NCBI GenBank assembly: GCA_039545295.1
Contig: BCIK01000008.1
Location: 186,001 to 250,000 of the forward strand
Origin: Udeniomyces pyricola
Lineage: Eukaryota; Basidiomycota; Tremellomycetes; Cystofilobasidiales; Mrakiaceae
Reading direction: 5' to 3'
DNA length: 64,000 bases
How positions within the stretch are numbered: position 1 is the stretch's first letter; each line of letters opens with the position of its first letter. The position numbers and the translations under genes are program-made. The notes under the pieces are model-generated. The model made no database searches, was not told the DNA's origin, and worked only from the letters and a program-made list of their open reading frames with translations. Of this stretch, positions 1-10,778 are shown in pieces.

Positions 1-1987
1 GACCTCTTCCCTCTTCGCAATGTCATCGATGTTGTCGGCGTTAACATACTCGAGGTCGCCACTATGTAGAGCGTCAAGAATGATCCATACCAGTTACAGA
101 TCAGCTTAGCCATAAGCCGGGAAGGGCGTGATTGCCTCGACTCCATGGAATGATGGCAATGACATTAGTGACAATGACTCAAGAGCACACACCTTGAAAG
201 AGCCTTTTTAGCAAAGGTTTCCATTGCTCCAAGTGACCTTCCACCGGCGTGCTCATACTTTTGACCGTTGGCAAACCTACGATGACCCAAAAGGCCAATG
301 GGGAATCATATAGTCTATCAGAATGTGTCGGCGTAGGCAGGTTCGGGACGCTGAACGAGACGTACAGGTAGAGCTGAGGGTAGCTCATGACGCCCTCGGC
401 CCGGCAAAGGGCCTTGTGGGCTTCGCAATCAACCTCAGCTATCGTGAGCTTGCCTGACATGCTCTTTGCTAGGTCAACCCAAGCTACGAAAGACAGACGA
501 AAGAGACAGAGGAAACATGGCCCAAAAGAAAGGACGAGGAGGATGGATGGGAAACCGGATTAGCAAAAGGTCGTTGAACGTCTCAAACAAGGTCAAACAT
601 CAGAGCTGAAGACATACTTGGGGCTAGTTTCTTGCAGCTGTCAACCAGACCAAGCAAATCACATCGGTAAGCATGATTCAGGTTGCAATGAGAACACATG
701 ACGTTGTTTGACTCACTGTCCACACCCTGATTGTACGATTCGAAGGGGGAAGCCACCAGACCCATCACACGTTAGTGTTTATATACAGTCATGGGATCTG
801 CAGAACCAATCTTCGGATAGATTCGATCCAACCGTGTACTTACAAGGTGCGAAGAACTTGACGAACCCGCCATGCTCCTTGACTCGAGCAAGGGCAGCCT
901 CGTCCTCGATCTTGAAGACCTCGCCCGCCCCCGCAGCAGCCACGGCGATCGTCGCCTTGGCCGATGCCCCATCAGCCGTGGAGCGAAGGGGCTCTCGTTT
1001 GGCGTACTTGTTGGATATTCCGTCGATATATTCAGAGAGAGTGTCGTGGGAGCGAGAAGAAGTGTATGGATCAAGTTCCTTGCCGTCTTGGTATCTTTGA
1101 AAGAAGGGGAAAGGCGGGGGAAGCATGAACCGTCCTGCCAACGCGGTCAGCGCGAGTCCAGAAATATGCGTCCAAATTTAGGACCTGAGCGGGCTGGTAG
1201 CGGACATATTCTCACAGTCTTATCGAGGGATCTATTGCCGCATGAATTGAAGGTTAGCGAATGACCGGGATATGAGAACCCCAAGGATAAGATGAGGACA
1301 AGTCTGTCTTGAGAGTCAACGTACAGAACTTGATGTTGTTGGTCGCACAGAGATCGCCCTGTGCCAGGCAGCTACGTCAAATAGATCGTATCAGAGGACC
1401 GGGATTGAAGCCGCAGAAGTAGGATTACTGCCTGGCTGAAGAGCTAGAGGAAGACACTTACTTGACCTGTGCCATGTGGAAGCCGGTGATTGACTCTAGA
1501 GATTTCTTCTCCTGGACGAGTTTCTCCCACGTTGGCATCTGTCCGAGCAAGAGGCAGAGTCGTTTGCAAGTGAGCTCCCAGTGAGTGTCCGGTCAGGCGT
1601 ATCGGTAGGATGGACCCACGAATTCCTGGCAATGATGACCTGTGAAAGAAAGACCATGATGTTGAGGCGTCAGTTGCGCACTTTGGACCAGGCGTTAACG
1701 ATTGATGAAGGAGGAGCGGAACGTACACTGCGGACTGTAGTGCTCGACAAGCCTACCACCATCAAGAGCGTCGTCGAATGAGATGAGTGTGAGTTTCTGT
1801 AAGACGGGTTGGTTTATATATAGTGAGCCAGTGGGAATGGGATCGAAAGCAGGAGCAGGACTAACCAGACGCCCTTGTCGATACTCGATTGGAAGGTGTG
1901 AGAGGTGAGCTGCCTGAGCTCGCTTGCGCCGACCAGCGACAGGCAGGATGCGAGAAGGCCGAAGGCGGAATAAAATGGGATCAGCAT
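1..1987 (-). CDS. PDI-like ER oxidoreductase with two thioredoxin domains (5' part, cut by left edge)
   Basis: Likely catalyses disulfide formation and isomerisation in the secretory pathway. The start at 1987 opens a hydrophobic signal peptide (MLIPFYSAFGLLASCLSLVG). The first thioredoxin domain follows, with the active site CHHC restored by splicing (SPQ|CHHCQEF), then MPTWEKL. A segment reading NCLAQGDLCATNNIKF, YPSIRL and YQDGKEL closes that domain. The second domain carries FVKFFAP, then WCGH from a 10-nt exon at 717-726, then CKKLAP, TWVDLAKSM, AEVDCEAHKALC and YPQLYLY. Another 16-nt exon lies at 1216-1231. The reading frame of the last stretch (1-150) is uncertain and the C-terminus lies outside the window, so a transmembrane anchor or KDEL-type signal cannot be judged. 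Family assignment is by motif and order; the exact ortholog (PDI, Mpd1 or TMX-like) is open. Confidence 0.85.
717..726 (-). other. 10-nt microexon encoding the PDI active site
   Basis: On the minus strand the 10 bases ggtgtggaca are preceded by AG and followed by gtgagt. Joined to ...GCACCTT (ending at 844) and CTGCAAGAAA... (from 637) they give A-P-W-C-G-H-C-K-K-L-A-P, the canonical PDI active site. Without this exon the frame breaks between P and CKK. Confidence 0.85.
1216..1231 (-). other. 16-nt microexon in the PDI-like gene
   Basis: The minus-strand bases atccctcgataagact are flanked by AG and gtgaga. They link ...NNIKF to ...YQDGKEL as F-Y-P-S-I-R-L-Y-Q-D-G-K, the usual YPT(L/I)-x-x-(Y/F)-x-DGK turn of thioredoxin domains. 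Skipping this exon leaves no in-frame join. Confidence 0.75.
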
Positions 1988-2287
1988 GAGGGGCTGCTGT
2001 CCGTGTGGGTGAGAACTCGGGTGAGTGGAAGGGAGATGGGTGGTGGTTTGTTGGAGGATGGGAGGGAGTAATGAGTGATGGATGGATGACTGTGTATAGA
2101 TAGTCACGGCTTATTATAATCCGCATCAGCCGACAGGATCATCATCAATCGGCGATTCGGCACCAACCAACGGTTGATTAATGATTACACTTGAGAGGGA
2201 CAAGCCAAGGATTATGCTTGCACTCCCACCAAGACCAACACCAACGTACCAACGTCAACCCCATACATATATCCTCATCCCCTCATC

Positions 2288-2767
2288 ATGTTCTCTGAAG
2301 AAAACAAGGCATGACCTCTCCTCTCCCTCTGTCACACATACTGTCCCTATCACATCCTCACCACCCTTGACTGTCCCCTCTATCCATTCTAGGAGCGAAT
2401 CAACAAGGCCGTCGAGATCGGACGAGTGAGTCGTCGTCCTTTACGACGGTTCCACCTCCTCAGCCTTTCGTGTGACTGATAAGCTGACCATATCCCATCA
2501 TCTTGCCATCAATCACCAGACGGCTATGATGTACGGCTGGATCCCGTAAGCAGGCTTTCGTCACTCTACTCGTTCAACCCCTCTTGGAGACGTCTCTTTC
2601 CTTTCCTCGCGCACTCCACCGCTCCTTTCACCTGCCGGCTCTTCTCTCCCTTCTCTCACACACACTCTCTCTCTTCTGCTTCGCCCTTTAGCCTCATCAT
2701 CGTCATCGGCATGCGACAGTCCAACCCTCAGCCTTCTCTCATCAAGCTCATCTCGCCTCTCGCCTAA
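2288..2767 (+). CDS. TOM7: Mitochondrial outer-membrane translocase subunit Tom7
   Basis: Small tail-anchored subunit that modulates assembly and stability of the TOM import pore. Four exons (2288-2308, 2393-2425, 2520-2545, 2692-2767) give a 51-residue protein: MFSEENK, ERINKAVEIGR, TAMMYGWIP, then LIIVIGMRQSNPQPSLIKLISPLA. The YGWIP motif at the membrane-segment start and the RLxSPLA-like end are family hallmarks, and the length is right for Tom7. The first intron appears to use a GC donor (AAG|gcatga) with a normal AG acceptor; no GT gives the same join. The other donors are gtgagt and gtaagc. No exon is longer than 76 nt, so simple ORF calling misses this gene. It converges on SCO1. Confidence 0.92.
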
Positions 2768-4756
2768 AACAAACAAACGCACCCATAAACAAAGGAGCAT
2801 GAGGGTAAGAACTTTGCCAGCTCGGTCGACCTTCCGCCTTACTCCACGCTCGTCTAACCGCGTCGTCGCGTTCCTTTCGTCTCTCTCTCTCTCTTTTCCT
2901 CTCCTCTCACTTGTCCATGCGTCCACTCTCCTCCTCAACAGATTAGCGGGGGATGAAACCAAGAAACTATGCAATGCTGTATCAACAGGCCCATTCCCAT
3001 ATGCTTGCTGCGTCGCCCGTTTTTGACAGCGGACGGCAGGAGAGCCTCTAACGTCTAAGAGCTGCCGGAGAGAGTGTATGCAAATCGCTCGGCTTCATAC
3101 ACTGACCTCACTCAAACAAGACACGTATACATGCTACATGCTTCAGATTGTATGAAATAGCTCAGTTCCAATCAACCAATCAAATTGCTACATTTCTTAT
3201 AGCTAAGCAGAACAGTAGCAGAAATCTCTCATCGGCAACCGTGCTCTTAGCTATCTCTTCCTCTTTTCCCCTTCCTGTAAGTTCTCTTGACGTTAACCAT
3301 CATATCTTCCTCTCTTGGACAACATCTCTTCCCTGCCCACCGTTCCCCTTCCCTGTATCGTCCATATGATTCAAACCACCGAGGAAATCTCCCTTCCTTT
3401 TTGCTCGTCTTCATCCTGTTGACGGACACGAGTTAGGGACCGATCACACCCTCCCCTCCTTTCTTTGCCTTCACAAGAGGGGGATTGGAGTTTTGGGAGG
3501 GATGAGGTATTCTTAAAGGCCCGTATGATCAATCAAACACACGCACACCCTTGTTCTGCTCTCGTTTGAGTTCCAGCGTCTCTTGGATCGAGACGCTTTG
3601 GACGCCCGAGCTAAAACTTTTCATTGATTTTAACTGGTCTCCATGGAGAGAGCCATTTGAACAGAAAGATTGACTGAATCTGAGGCCTTGTCACGTTTCC
3701 GCATCCCGCAATTTAGGAGTCCTAAAGAAAAAAACCGTGCCGAACTCACAACAACGTGCTATCCTCAATTTCTCTCCTCTTTTTGAACGTAAGCTCTGGT
3801 TTCTTTGTCTTGACTCTTCGTTATCCTTGTCTCTCTGCCAAACCACTCCGCATGATTACAACCCTTGAACCAGAGTTGGATTCTCCGTTCGCATCACATT
3901 CCAATGTTTCCCTCCCATCCCTTTCGCACTCGTTCGCTCGCATGCTTTGTCCTACGAGACGTGAAATCTCTTGGCGACAGCAGCGGCAGGTACAGTACGA
4001 AGGGGAGCGTTTGATCTTTTCATCATGCGGAGGGTTGAGGAACGCCCTTCGTCGGTTCTTGTTCAAACAAGGGTCGATCGCTAGGCTGTTTATATACCAA
4101 AAGGCCTATGACCCCACCCCATTGTCACCCTTCCTTCTCTTGCTTTCAACTTTGAACTCGGATTACACCACTCGTCTTGCGTACAGTGAGGTGCCTCGTC
4201 CAAGAGCTAAGAGATCTGACTCGTGGTTTTTTCTTGGCTTTCTTTCTGCCTGTTATCTGCCTTTTGGAGATCGTGTCTCATGCTCGTACTCTTCCTCCTC
4301 CCCTTCTCTTCGAAGGTAACAAAAAAAAACAATCGCAATGTGTGCCTCCATATATATAACCCCAATCAAACACGCAACGCCCGTCTTCTCCGATTTCTTG
4401 TCTCCCTTCCACGCACCACGTACCACACTCAGACTGATGCATCCATCCGATCCAAGCGCGCGTTTTAGGATTGGATCGATATGTATATGAATGGCTGTCC
4501 TGGTTCAACTTGTCACTCTGAAGAAAAGCAGGGTTTCCACCAGGGTGTTTCATGTGCAGGACGACCTTTTGTTTCCCCTTTTCTCGTTGCTTCTTCTTAT
4601 TCTCTTCCTGTGTTTTCTCCAGGAAAAAAAAGAAAGTAGTGAAGGGCATGCATAAATTTATATGACCTACCTTTTTTTGTTCTTTTCCCGCCTTTGGGGC
4701 GCAAAACTTTGGGAGCATCATTAACCCCACCAACAACCAAGACGACCCTTCCCATT
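2768..4756. other. Intergenic, TOM7/SCO1 convergent ends
   Basis: About 2 kb between the stops of TOM7 and SCO1. It holds pyrimidine-rich low-complexity stretches and several open frames (the longest is 3756-4319) with no recognisable protein motif. I see no gene or RNA in it. Confidence 0.6.
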
Positions 4757-6687
4757 TTATCTTGCGCCGCCGCTCGTTTGGAGTTCCTCCTGGACCAACT
4801 TTTTTGCGACCTTGGCGTCTTCTTCGTAATCCTTGTTGAACTCGAGGAACCGGGTGTAGACGTCTTGCGCGGGAACTTCTTTTCCGAAGGCTTCGACGAA
4901 CGCTCCGTCGGGGTCCATGAGGTAGAAGTAGATGCTATGTGAGGGAGAGCCCAGGAAGGAGGAACAAAAGGGAGAAGAGGGAAGGTTTGGTTAGAAGAGG
5001 AACAGAACAGAAGGAACAGAAGAAGAACGAAAGAAAGAAGAAGCAGAGGAGAGTCCTGAAAAGAGAACGGACCTGTGATCGACGAGGTAATCATCCGTCG
5101 GCGACGCCCCAGGCGGCGTCGAAAAGTAGACGCGGAAGACTTTGCACATCTTTTTGATCTTGTCGTACTCGCCCGTGAGACCGATGGTGCGCTTGTGGAA
5201 CTCTTTTGAGGGAGGGAAAGGGGGGGGGGGGAGAGAGAGCAAGTTGGGAAGAGAGAAGAAAGGTCAGTCTTAGTTGAGAGAACGTTGAAAGGTGAAAGGG
5301 AGCCCTTCATATAAACATGACAGAGAAAAGAAAGAACCAAACACGATAGTCACAAGCAAGAGAGTACTGAATGAGAATACGGACCAGAGATGTACTTCTT
5401 GACCTGGGGAATATCGTCCCGAGCCGGGTCGCACGACACAAAGACGGGACGAGCAATCTCGCCGTGGCTCGCGTCTATTGGAAGCGGCAATGAATCGTCA
5501 AGGTTCGTTGGGGATTGTCGAGTTGGATTTGAAAGGGGACGAGAAAGTAGAGTGATATAAAGAGGAAGAGAAAGGTCAATTCCAAGTCCTTAACGTCACA
5601 GGAATCCCTCCCATCCCCTGCCTCTCTCCCTCTGCCGTTTCGAACTTACCAATCATATCAACAACTTCCGACATCTTATCCAACTCTTCCGGGCAGATAT
5701 CCGGACAGTTCGAGAAACCAAAGTACATGAGACTCCATTTGCCCTTCAGGTCTTGTTCGGTGAATCGTTGGCCGTCTTGGTCGACAAGCTCGAATGGACC
5801 TCCGATGAGAGGTCGACCGGACTTCTGTTGGCGCATCTTTTCTTTGCCTACACAAAAAAATGAAACAAAATGAAAATTGATGCGGATAACGTATGAGATG
5901 GTATGTTGGTGAAAAGTGAGAAGAAAAATCAGATAAGATGTGTATATCCGAGAAAGTGTATTTGAGGGTCCAAGGTAAGAAGAGCAGAGAGGAAGGGAAG
6001 GGAAACGAACGTTTGTATTCCTCGGCCTTCTCCTTCTCCTTCTCAAAGTAGTAGTACAACCCAGCTCCGGCCCCGATGAGGATGAGTGCAGCCTTCCAGT
6101 TGAATGCCTGAAGATATCCGGCATGAAGGACCGGGAAGCAAAGTCAAGAGACAAGCAAGAGCGTGATAGGTTAGTCAGCCGTTTGTTTTCGATCCTTCGT
6201 TTTAGCCTTGGTTTTTCTTTTCTCTCTTGAACAATCCACGCTCAAGTCCCTTTTTCTTAAAGGGGACTATATCAGTTGCTGTGAGTCAACAGGAGGAAGA
6301 AGAAGAAGAAAAAAACATGCCCTGATCTGGATCACTCACCCCAACATATTCGGCCGTCTTGAGCTTGGCTTCGTTCTTGATTTGCGGTTCTTGGACTGGC
6401 GCCTGCTGCTTCTGCAGACTCGAACGCGGTGGACTAGGAAGTTGACTCGACGGGGTCGGAGAAGGCTTGTCAAAGGATTGAGGGAGAACTGGATCGGTCG
6501 GCTGAACCCCTCCTGGTGGCGGTGATGATGGGGGGAGTTGAGAAGCGTAGTAACGCGAAGGGAACGAGGTTGGGACGGATCGGGCAAGGCAAGAGGTTGA
6601 AGGAGCGGTGATGACTCGACGAGGAGTGAGGGTTGAGACCAAGAGAGACCTCGAAGCAGATCGGGTAGAAGTCAGCCAGGATGACAT
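4757..6687 (-). CDS. SCO1: Sco1-type copper chaperone for cytochrome c oxidase
   Basis: Inner-membrane protein that passes copper to the CuA site of Cox2. Exon 1 (6687-6340) encodes an Arg/Ser-rich mitochondrial presequence and a Pro-rich linker ending TAEYVG. The next exon gives AFNWKAALILIGAGAGLYYY, a single membrane span, followed by a basic/acidic EKEKEKAEEYK segment. The thioredoxin-like domain follows: GGPFELVDQDG, then FGFSNCPDICPEELDKM with the CxxxCP copper site, then VFVSCDPARDD. The distal His ligand is in DDYLVDH|SIYFYLMDPDG, across an intron. The protein ends FLEFNKDYEEDAKVAKKLV...TSGGAR with TAA at 4757-4759. An 11-bp G run (C on the sense strand) at 5220-5230 sits in an intron. 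All copper ligands are intact. Confidence 0.95.
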
Positions 6688-6962
6688 GGCAGATGATGAT
6701 GACGATGATGATGTCGAGAGGTAGACCGTTCGAAGACTACACCACGCCGAGTTGTGTGTGATCGAATCTGTCTCCCTTTCTCTGGATTGACCAACGCACG
6801 AACCAGTTACATAACCCCATGTGGTATCTTTGCTTTCCCCCTTTCCAGTGCCTCTTCTTGCTCATCCATCAACGTCTAGTCAAGATCTCTGAGTATACAC
6901 GTATGCAAGAGAAGAAGAAGGAGAAGAAAAATAATATTATGGATATCATCTCTCGCAACTCG

Positions 6963-9900
6963 TCAACCAACCGAAACCGAATTCAGACTGCTCTCCCGCT
7001 CCCGCAACCACCCATCCTGATCCATCTTGGACCCAGGCCACCACCCTCGTCTCGCCAACCTATCCCTCTCCTGCTGTCTCGATTTCGAGTTGTCTTCCTT
7101 ATCCAACTGCGCTGCCGCCTGCTCAAAGAACGCGGGCCGATCTGATAGCGGAATGAATGGCACCGGTGGACCGAGCCGACCGATATGGAGGAGTTGATCG
7201 TTTGCGCCCAGTTCGAAGTGGTCGATGAACGCCGAGATGCGGCCCCAGAGACCGGGTGGTAGTCCGTCTTGAGGTGGAGGTATCGGGAGACGGGGCGAAA
7301 CATAGTCGGCAGGATTGGTAGTGGTAGCGGAAATAAGGGATTCAGATCCAGGGACGGGTTGAGCAGAGAGAGGAGGGTACGGCAAGGAAGAAGTGTGACA
7401 AGGGTAGGATTCGGAGTATTTTGCATGAAGCAAGGGAAGCATTGCCAGAGGCCAATCGGATGGATGTCGGATCGTCTCGGACGGTTCCATAGATTCCAAC
7501 GCGATCTCATCCATCTCGTTCCCATCGAAGACGAACGGCTTGCCGACGTCCAAAGCTTTCGGCTCGACGTCTGCCATTGAGAATTTGGGGCGCGTCGAGT
7601 GGAGTTCGATGTTCTCAGCGAGAAGCGACAAGCCTGGGGAAAGGGCGAGGATGTCGATGAGATCCGAGGGGATGGTGATCTGTGAGGCGACCAGTTCCCG
7701 GGCGAGGTAGGCGATGAGGTACGTTGGGTGCAAGTCGTCCATCTCGTATATCTTTCTCGAGTAGAAGATGTCATCGAGCTTAAGGAGATCAAAGGACGAG
7801 TCGGTGCGTGTCGATGTGGTCAAGGAAAGGACAAGAGAGCGGAACATGGCGAGAGTCAAGAGGGATGGCCTCTCGCGTGGGGGAGGGGCCAAAGGGAGAG
7901 GATCGAGGGGCTGGGACCTGCCAAGGTTCATGGCGGCATCTTTCGCTTCCTGCTCGCGGATCGACTCGGCAATCCATGGGGTCACCGGGATACCGATCAA
8001 CGATCGAAGGCGAGTAGATGGGTCCGACGCGCAAATCCGCTGCACAAACTTGAGCATGCTCTCGTCTTTACTTCGGGCCAATCCTGCTCGTTCAGCTGAG
8101 CGCTCAAACGCATCCGCCTCACTCGCAAACTGAGCGTCCTGCATCGCTCGCCAATCTCTCCACTCGTGCGAGATGATGGCTCGATAAAGTGTCCAGGCCC
8201 GTCCAGCCTCGCCCTGGCTCAGCAGTAACTCAATGTATGGGAGCATATCGATGTCTTTGAGCTCGCAAACGTTTCGACCGACGAGGGCACGAAAGTGAAA
8301 CAGGGCGAAGACCATATCGATGGCCGACCGGATCTCGGTCATGGACGTCTCGACGTCGCCTTCAATGTTAGTTGTCGTCCGAGGTTTGGCGAGCTCGGAG
8401 AGTGCACGGATAAAGGCGGAAAACGTCTTTGGGTGGATCGCCCAGAGTGCTTTCGGTGGTTGCTCCTTGCCCATGGGAAAGATGAAATCGAGTAAAGCGA
8501 GTGTACCTTTTAGATTCGACTCCCAAACGAACCGGTCGAGAAGAACGACGATGGAGTCGGCCGCTTCGAGAGGTTCAGCTTTTTGGTATTGTTGGGCAAA
8601 GAAGGGGATGGAGAATTCGAACTTGGTGGAATACATTTGAGCAAACGGTCGTCGAAAGGGGGAGGAGAAGACAGGAGAGTTGGAGGGAGAGTTCGGATTG
8701 GGCGAGCTTGTCACGATGCTTTGTCTTGGGGTATGATATTTGTTGATGAGGGGATGATGCAGGAGCAAGGTTGGTTCCAAGGATGATGTTAGAATTGACG
8801 AAGAAGAGGTAGATGCAGTAGGAGAACCGAGGCTAGAGCGGGACGGCAGATGAGAAGAAGATGGCGAAGCGAATGCAGGCGAGGATGTTGGAGAGGAAGC
8901 ACTGGTGTAAATGGGAATGAGCCGGGTAAGGTGTCGCAAGCCAAAGCGATGGAAACGCGGCGATCGTGAGGGTTGATAGTTGAGAAGACGAAAGCCGTCG
9001 TAAAAATAGCGGTCGAGCTTAAGGAACGAGCCAGCCTTCATGAGGGCGACGCCGACGGCACGCGACCGATTGAAGCCAGCAGCGCGGATGTAGCTGCAGA
9101 TCTTGGAGATGGAGAGGGGAGACCGGAGACTTTGGACGGCATAGTTGAGGAGGGAAAGGGTCGAGGGCTCGCTGATAAACTGGAGGCCATACCGCTTCCG
9201 GTTGTGGTCCATCTGGCCGCTCGGCAGGCCCCAGATGAGAGATGACAAGGCGCCGGAGACATGGGCCTGGGCCGAGACATCGTCGAGCGGGTCGGGTGAT
9301 CGAGTCAAAGGGTAAACGAGGGGTGAGGCGGGGAGGGACCCCAACACATTGACGAGCTTGGAGATGTTGTAGTGTGGTAGTGTGCGAGCCAAAACGGCGT
9401 TGGAGAGGATGGCGAGCGCCCCGGCTGAGCGCTCAAACTCCTCGAGCGGCCGCGACGAGTCAAACTTGATGGCATCGAGAATCGCATCGAGCATGTACGC
9501 CTGAGGAAACGGGACGAGGGACGGTGGGCTTGTCGGCGAGGGCGTTGGAAAGTGTCGAAGGTAAATGTTGAGCGAGATAGGATGAGGCGCCCAGCAAGCA
9601 GCCCGACGTTGAGCTTCCGCTCGATGGTTCCACCGAAGCCCAAACGCAAACCACTCAGCGATGCCAGCCGTACCTTCGCGAACGGCAGCAGGCTCCTCCT
9701 CCGGTAGCTTCTTGAGCCACGAAACCTCATCCACGAGCATCTCTCCACTCCCGACACGTTCCTCCCACGCCCACTCCTGAACGAGCTCCACAAACACCCG
9801 TGAGGCGAGATCGACATCGCCGTCGCGAATGCACCGATCGAGGACGTAGGCGTACATGAGATCCGTCCGATGTCGCCTCGCGAGCCTCATGGTATGTAGA

Positions 9901-10778
9901 AGTTGAATAGCCCGCCGGACGGGAGCTGTTCCCCACTCGTTAACTGCTCGCTCGGTGGAAGGTTCGTCACAAATGGCCCCAAGCATGCGCTCGGCCGCCT
10001 GGTCCATCCAAAGCTGATGGATCTCGCCCGTCCCTCGGTAAAGGAACGCCCGAAAGTGCCTTTCTGCCTCATCGAGATGGCCGCGATCGAGCAGATGCCC
10101 GATGAGGCGTTGGGTGTGGACAGCGTCCGGAACGGAATCGCTAACGGTCTCGGCGATCGAGAGGTGTTCAAGTCCTGCTGGGAGAGTTCGCTTCTCTGCT
10201 CTATGAAGGAAAGCCGGCTTGTCGTTGAGGGTGCTCGGTATGGTATCAGCCTCTCGCAGGCTGCTTTTGATGGTGCCATGTTGTGCCACAACTTCGTCCC
10301 AACGTTGATTGTCGTGAGCCAACGCCAAGATTGCTCTAAGGGCTGGAGAAGGCTGACGAGTGGGCGTGGAAGAGGAAGCGGATGTCGGTGTAGATTCAGG
10401 TGTATATGAAGATGTAATTGAAGTGGGCTGATTGCGAGGTGTAGACAAGGATGCGTATATGGATGAGGATGCAGACATGGGCCCTTCGTGCTCGCCCTTT
10501 GCTTGACGTTCTTTCTGGTTGCTTGCGCCACCAACACTACTGCTCGAGGCCCATGGGTTTAATTCTTTGATTGAATTAATCCGAGAGTGTGCTTTTGACG
10601 AGGACGAGGCAGAGTAAGGAAAGAATCCCAAATGAGGAGGACGGTCCCTCGGAGGATCAGCGGAGGTGGATGGAGCTGTATTGACTGGAGCCACCCTTTG
10701 AGTCGACGACGATGATGACCGAGAGAGAGATGGTGGCGGTCGCTGTTGAGGTAGCTTTGAAGCACGGCGGGCAGACAT
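6963..10778 (-). CDS. Large intronless protein, probable PPR/TPR-like helical-repeat organellar protein
   Basis: A single open frame of 1271 residues starting at ATG 10778. Residues 1-150 are basic and Ser/Pro-rich with almost no acidic residues at the extreme N-terminus, compatible with a mitochondrial presequence. The body has scattered helix pairs of pentatricopeptide/tetratricopeptide character, such as LLDRGHLDEAERHFRAFL, RCIRDGDVDLASRVFVELV and LLLSQGEAGRAWTLYRAI. A Ser-rich disordered insert lies near residues 640-720. I recognise no catalytic motif and no specific ortholog. It is the only gene in the window without introns. Its frame is clean across 3.8 kb with normal composition, so it is a real gene; the PPR-like role is an inference from the helix pattern. 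Confidence 0.8.
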   Translation of the reverse strand: MSARRASKLPQQRPPPSLSRSSSSSTQRVAPVNTAPSTSADPPRDRPPHLGFFPYSASSSSKAHSRINSIKELNPWASSSSVGGASNQKERQAKGEHEGPMSASSSIYASLSTPRNQPTSITSSYTPESTPTSASSSTPTRQPSPALRAILALAHDNQRWDEVVAQHGTIKSSLREADTIPSTLNDKPAFLHRAEKRTLPAGLEHLSIAETVSDSVPDAVHTQRLIGHLLDRGHLDEAERHFRAFLYRGTGEIHQLWMDQAAERMLGAICDEPSTERAVNEWGTAPVRRAIQLLHTMRLARRHRTDLMYAYVLDRCIRDGDVDLASRVFVELVQEWAWEERVGSGEMLVDEVSWLKKLPEEEPAAVREGTAGIAEWFAFGLRWNHRAEAQRRAACWAPHPISLNIYLRHFPTPSPTSPPSLVPFPQAYMLDAILDAIKFDSSRPLEEFERSAGALAILSNAVLARTLPHYNISKLVNVLGSLPASPLVYPLTRSPDPLDDVSAQAHVSGALSSLIWGLPSGQMDHNRKRYGLQFISEPSTLSLLNYAVQSLRSPLSISKICSYIRAAGFNRSRAVGVALMKAGSFLKLDRYFYDGFRLLNYQPSRSPRFHRFGLRHLTRLIPIYTSASSPTSSPAFASPSSSHLPSRSSLGSPTASTSSSSILTSSLEPTLLLHHPLINKYHTPRQSIVTSSPNPNSPSNSPVFSSPFRRPFAQMYSTKFEFSIPFFAQQYQKAEPLEAADSIVVLLDRFVWESNLKGTLALLDFIFPMGKEQPPKALWAIHPKTFSAFIRALSELAKPRTTTNIEGDVETSMTEIRSAIDMVFALFHFRALVGRNVCELKDIDMLPYIELLLSQGEAGRAWTLYRAIISHEWRDWRAMQDAQFASEADAFERSAERAGLARSKDESMLKFVQRICASDPSTRLRSLIGIPVTPWIAESIREQEAKDAAMNLGRSQPLDPLPLAPPPRERPSLLTLAMFRSLVLSLTTSTRTDSSFDLLKLDDIFYSRKIYEMDDLHPTYLIAYLARELVASQITIPSDLIDILALSPGLSLLAENIELHSTRPKFSMADVEPKALDVGKPFVFDGNEMDEIALESMEPSETIRHPSDWPLAMLPLLHAKYSESYPCHTSSLPYPPLSAQPVPGSESLISATTTNPADYVSPRLPIPPPQDGLPPGLWGRISAFIDHFELGANDQLLHIGRLGPPVPFIPLSDRPAFFEQAAAQLDKEDNSKSRQQERDRLARRGWWPGSKMDQDGWLRERESSLNSVSVG

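Noticed and set aside
3756..4319. 187-residue open frame between TOM7 and SCO1
   Set aside because: Low-complexity, Ser/Leu-rich, no motif, no splice-compatible neighbours; open frames of this size are expected in pyrimidine-rich sequence.
4597..5340. 247-residue minus-strand frame
   Set aside because: It runs through SCO1 introns in the wrong frame for the conserved SCO1 C-terminus.
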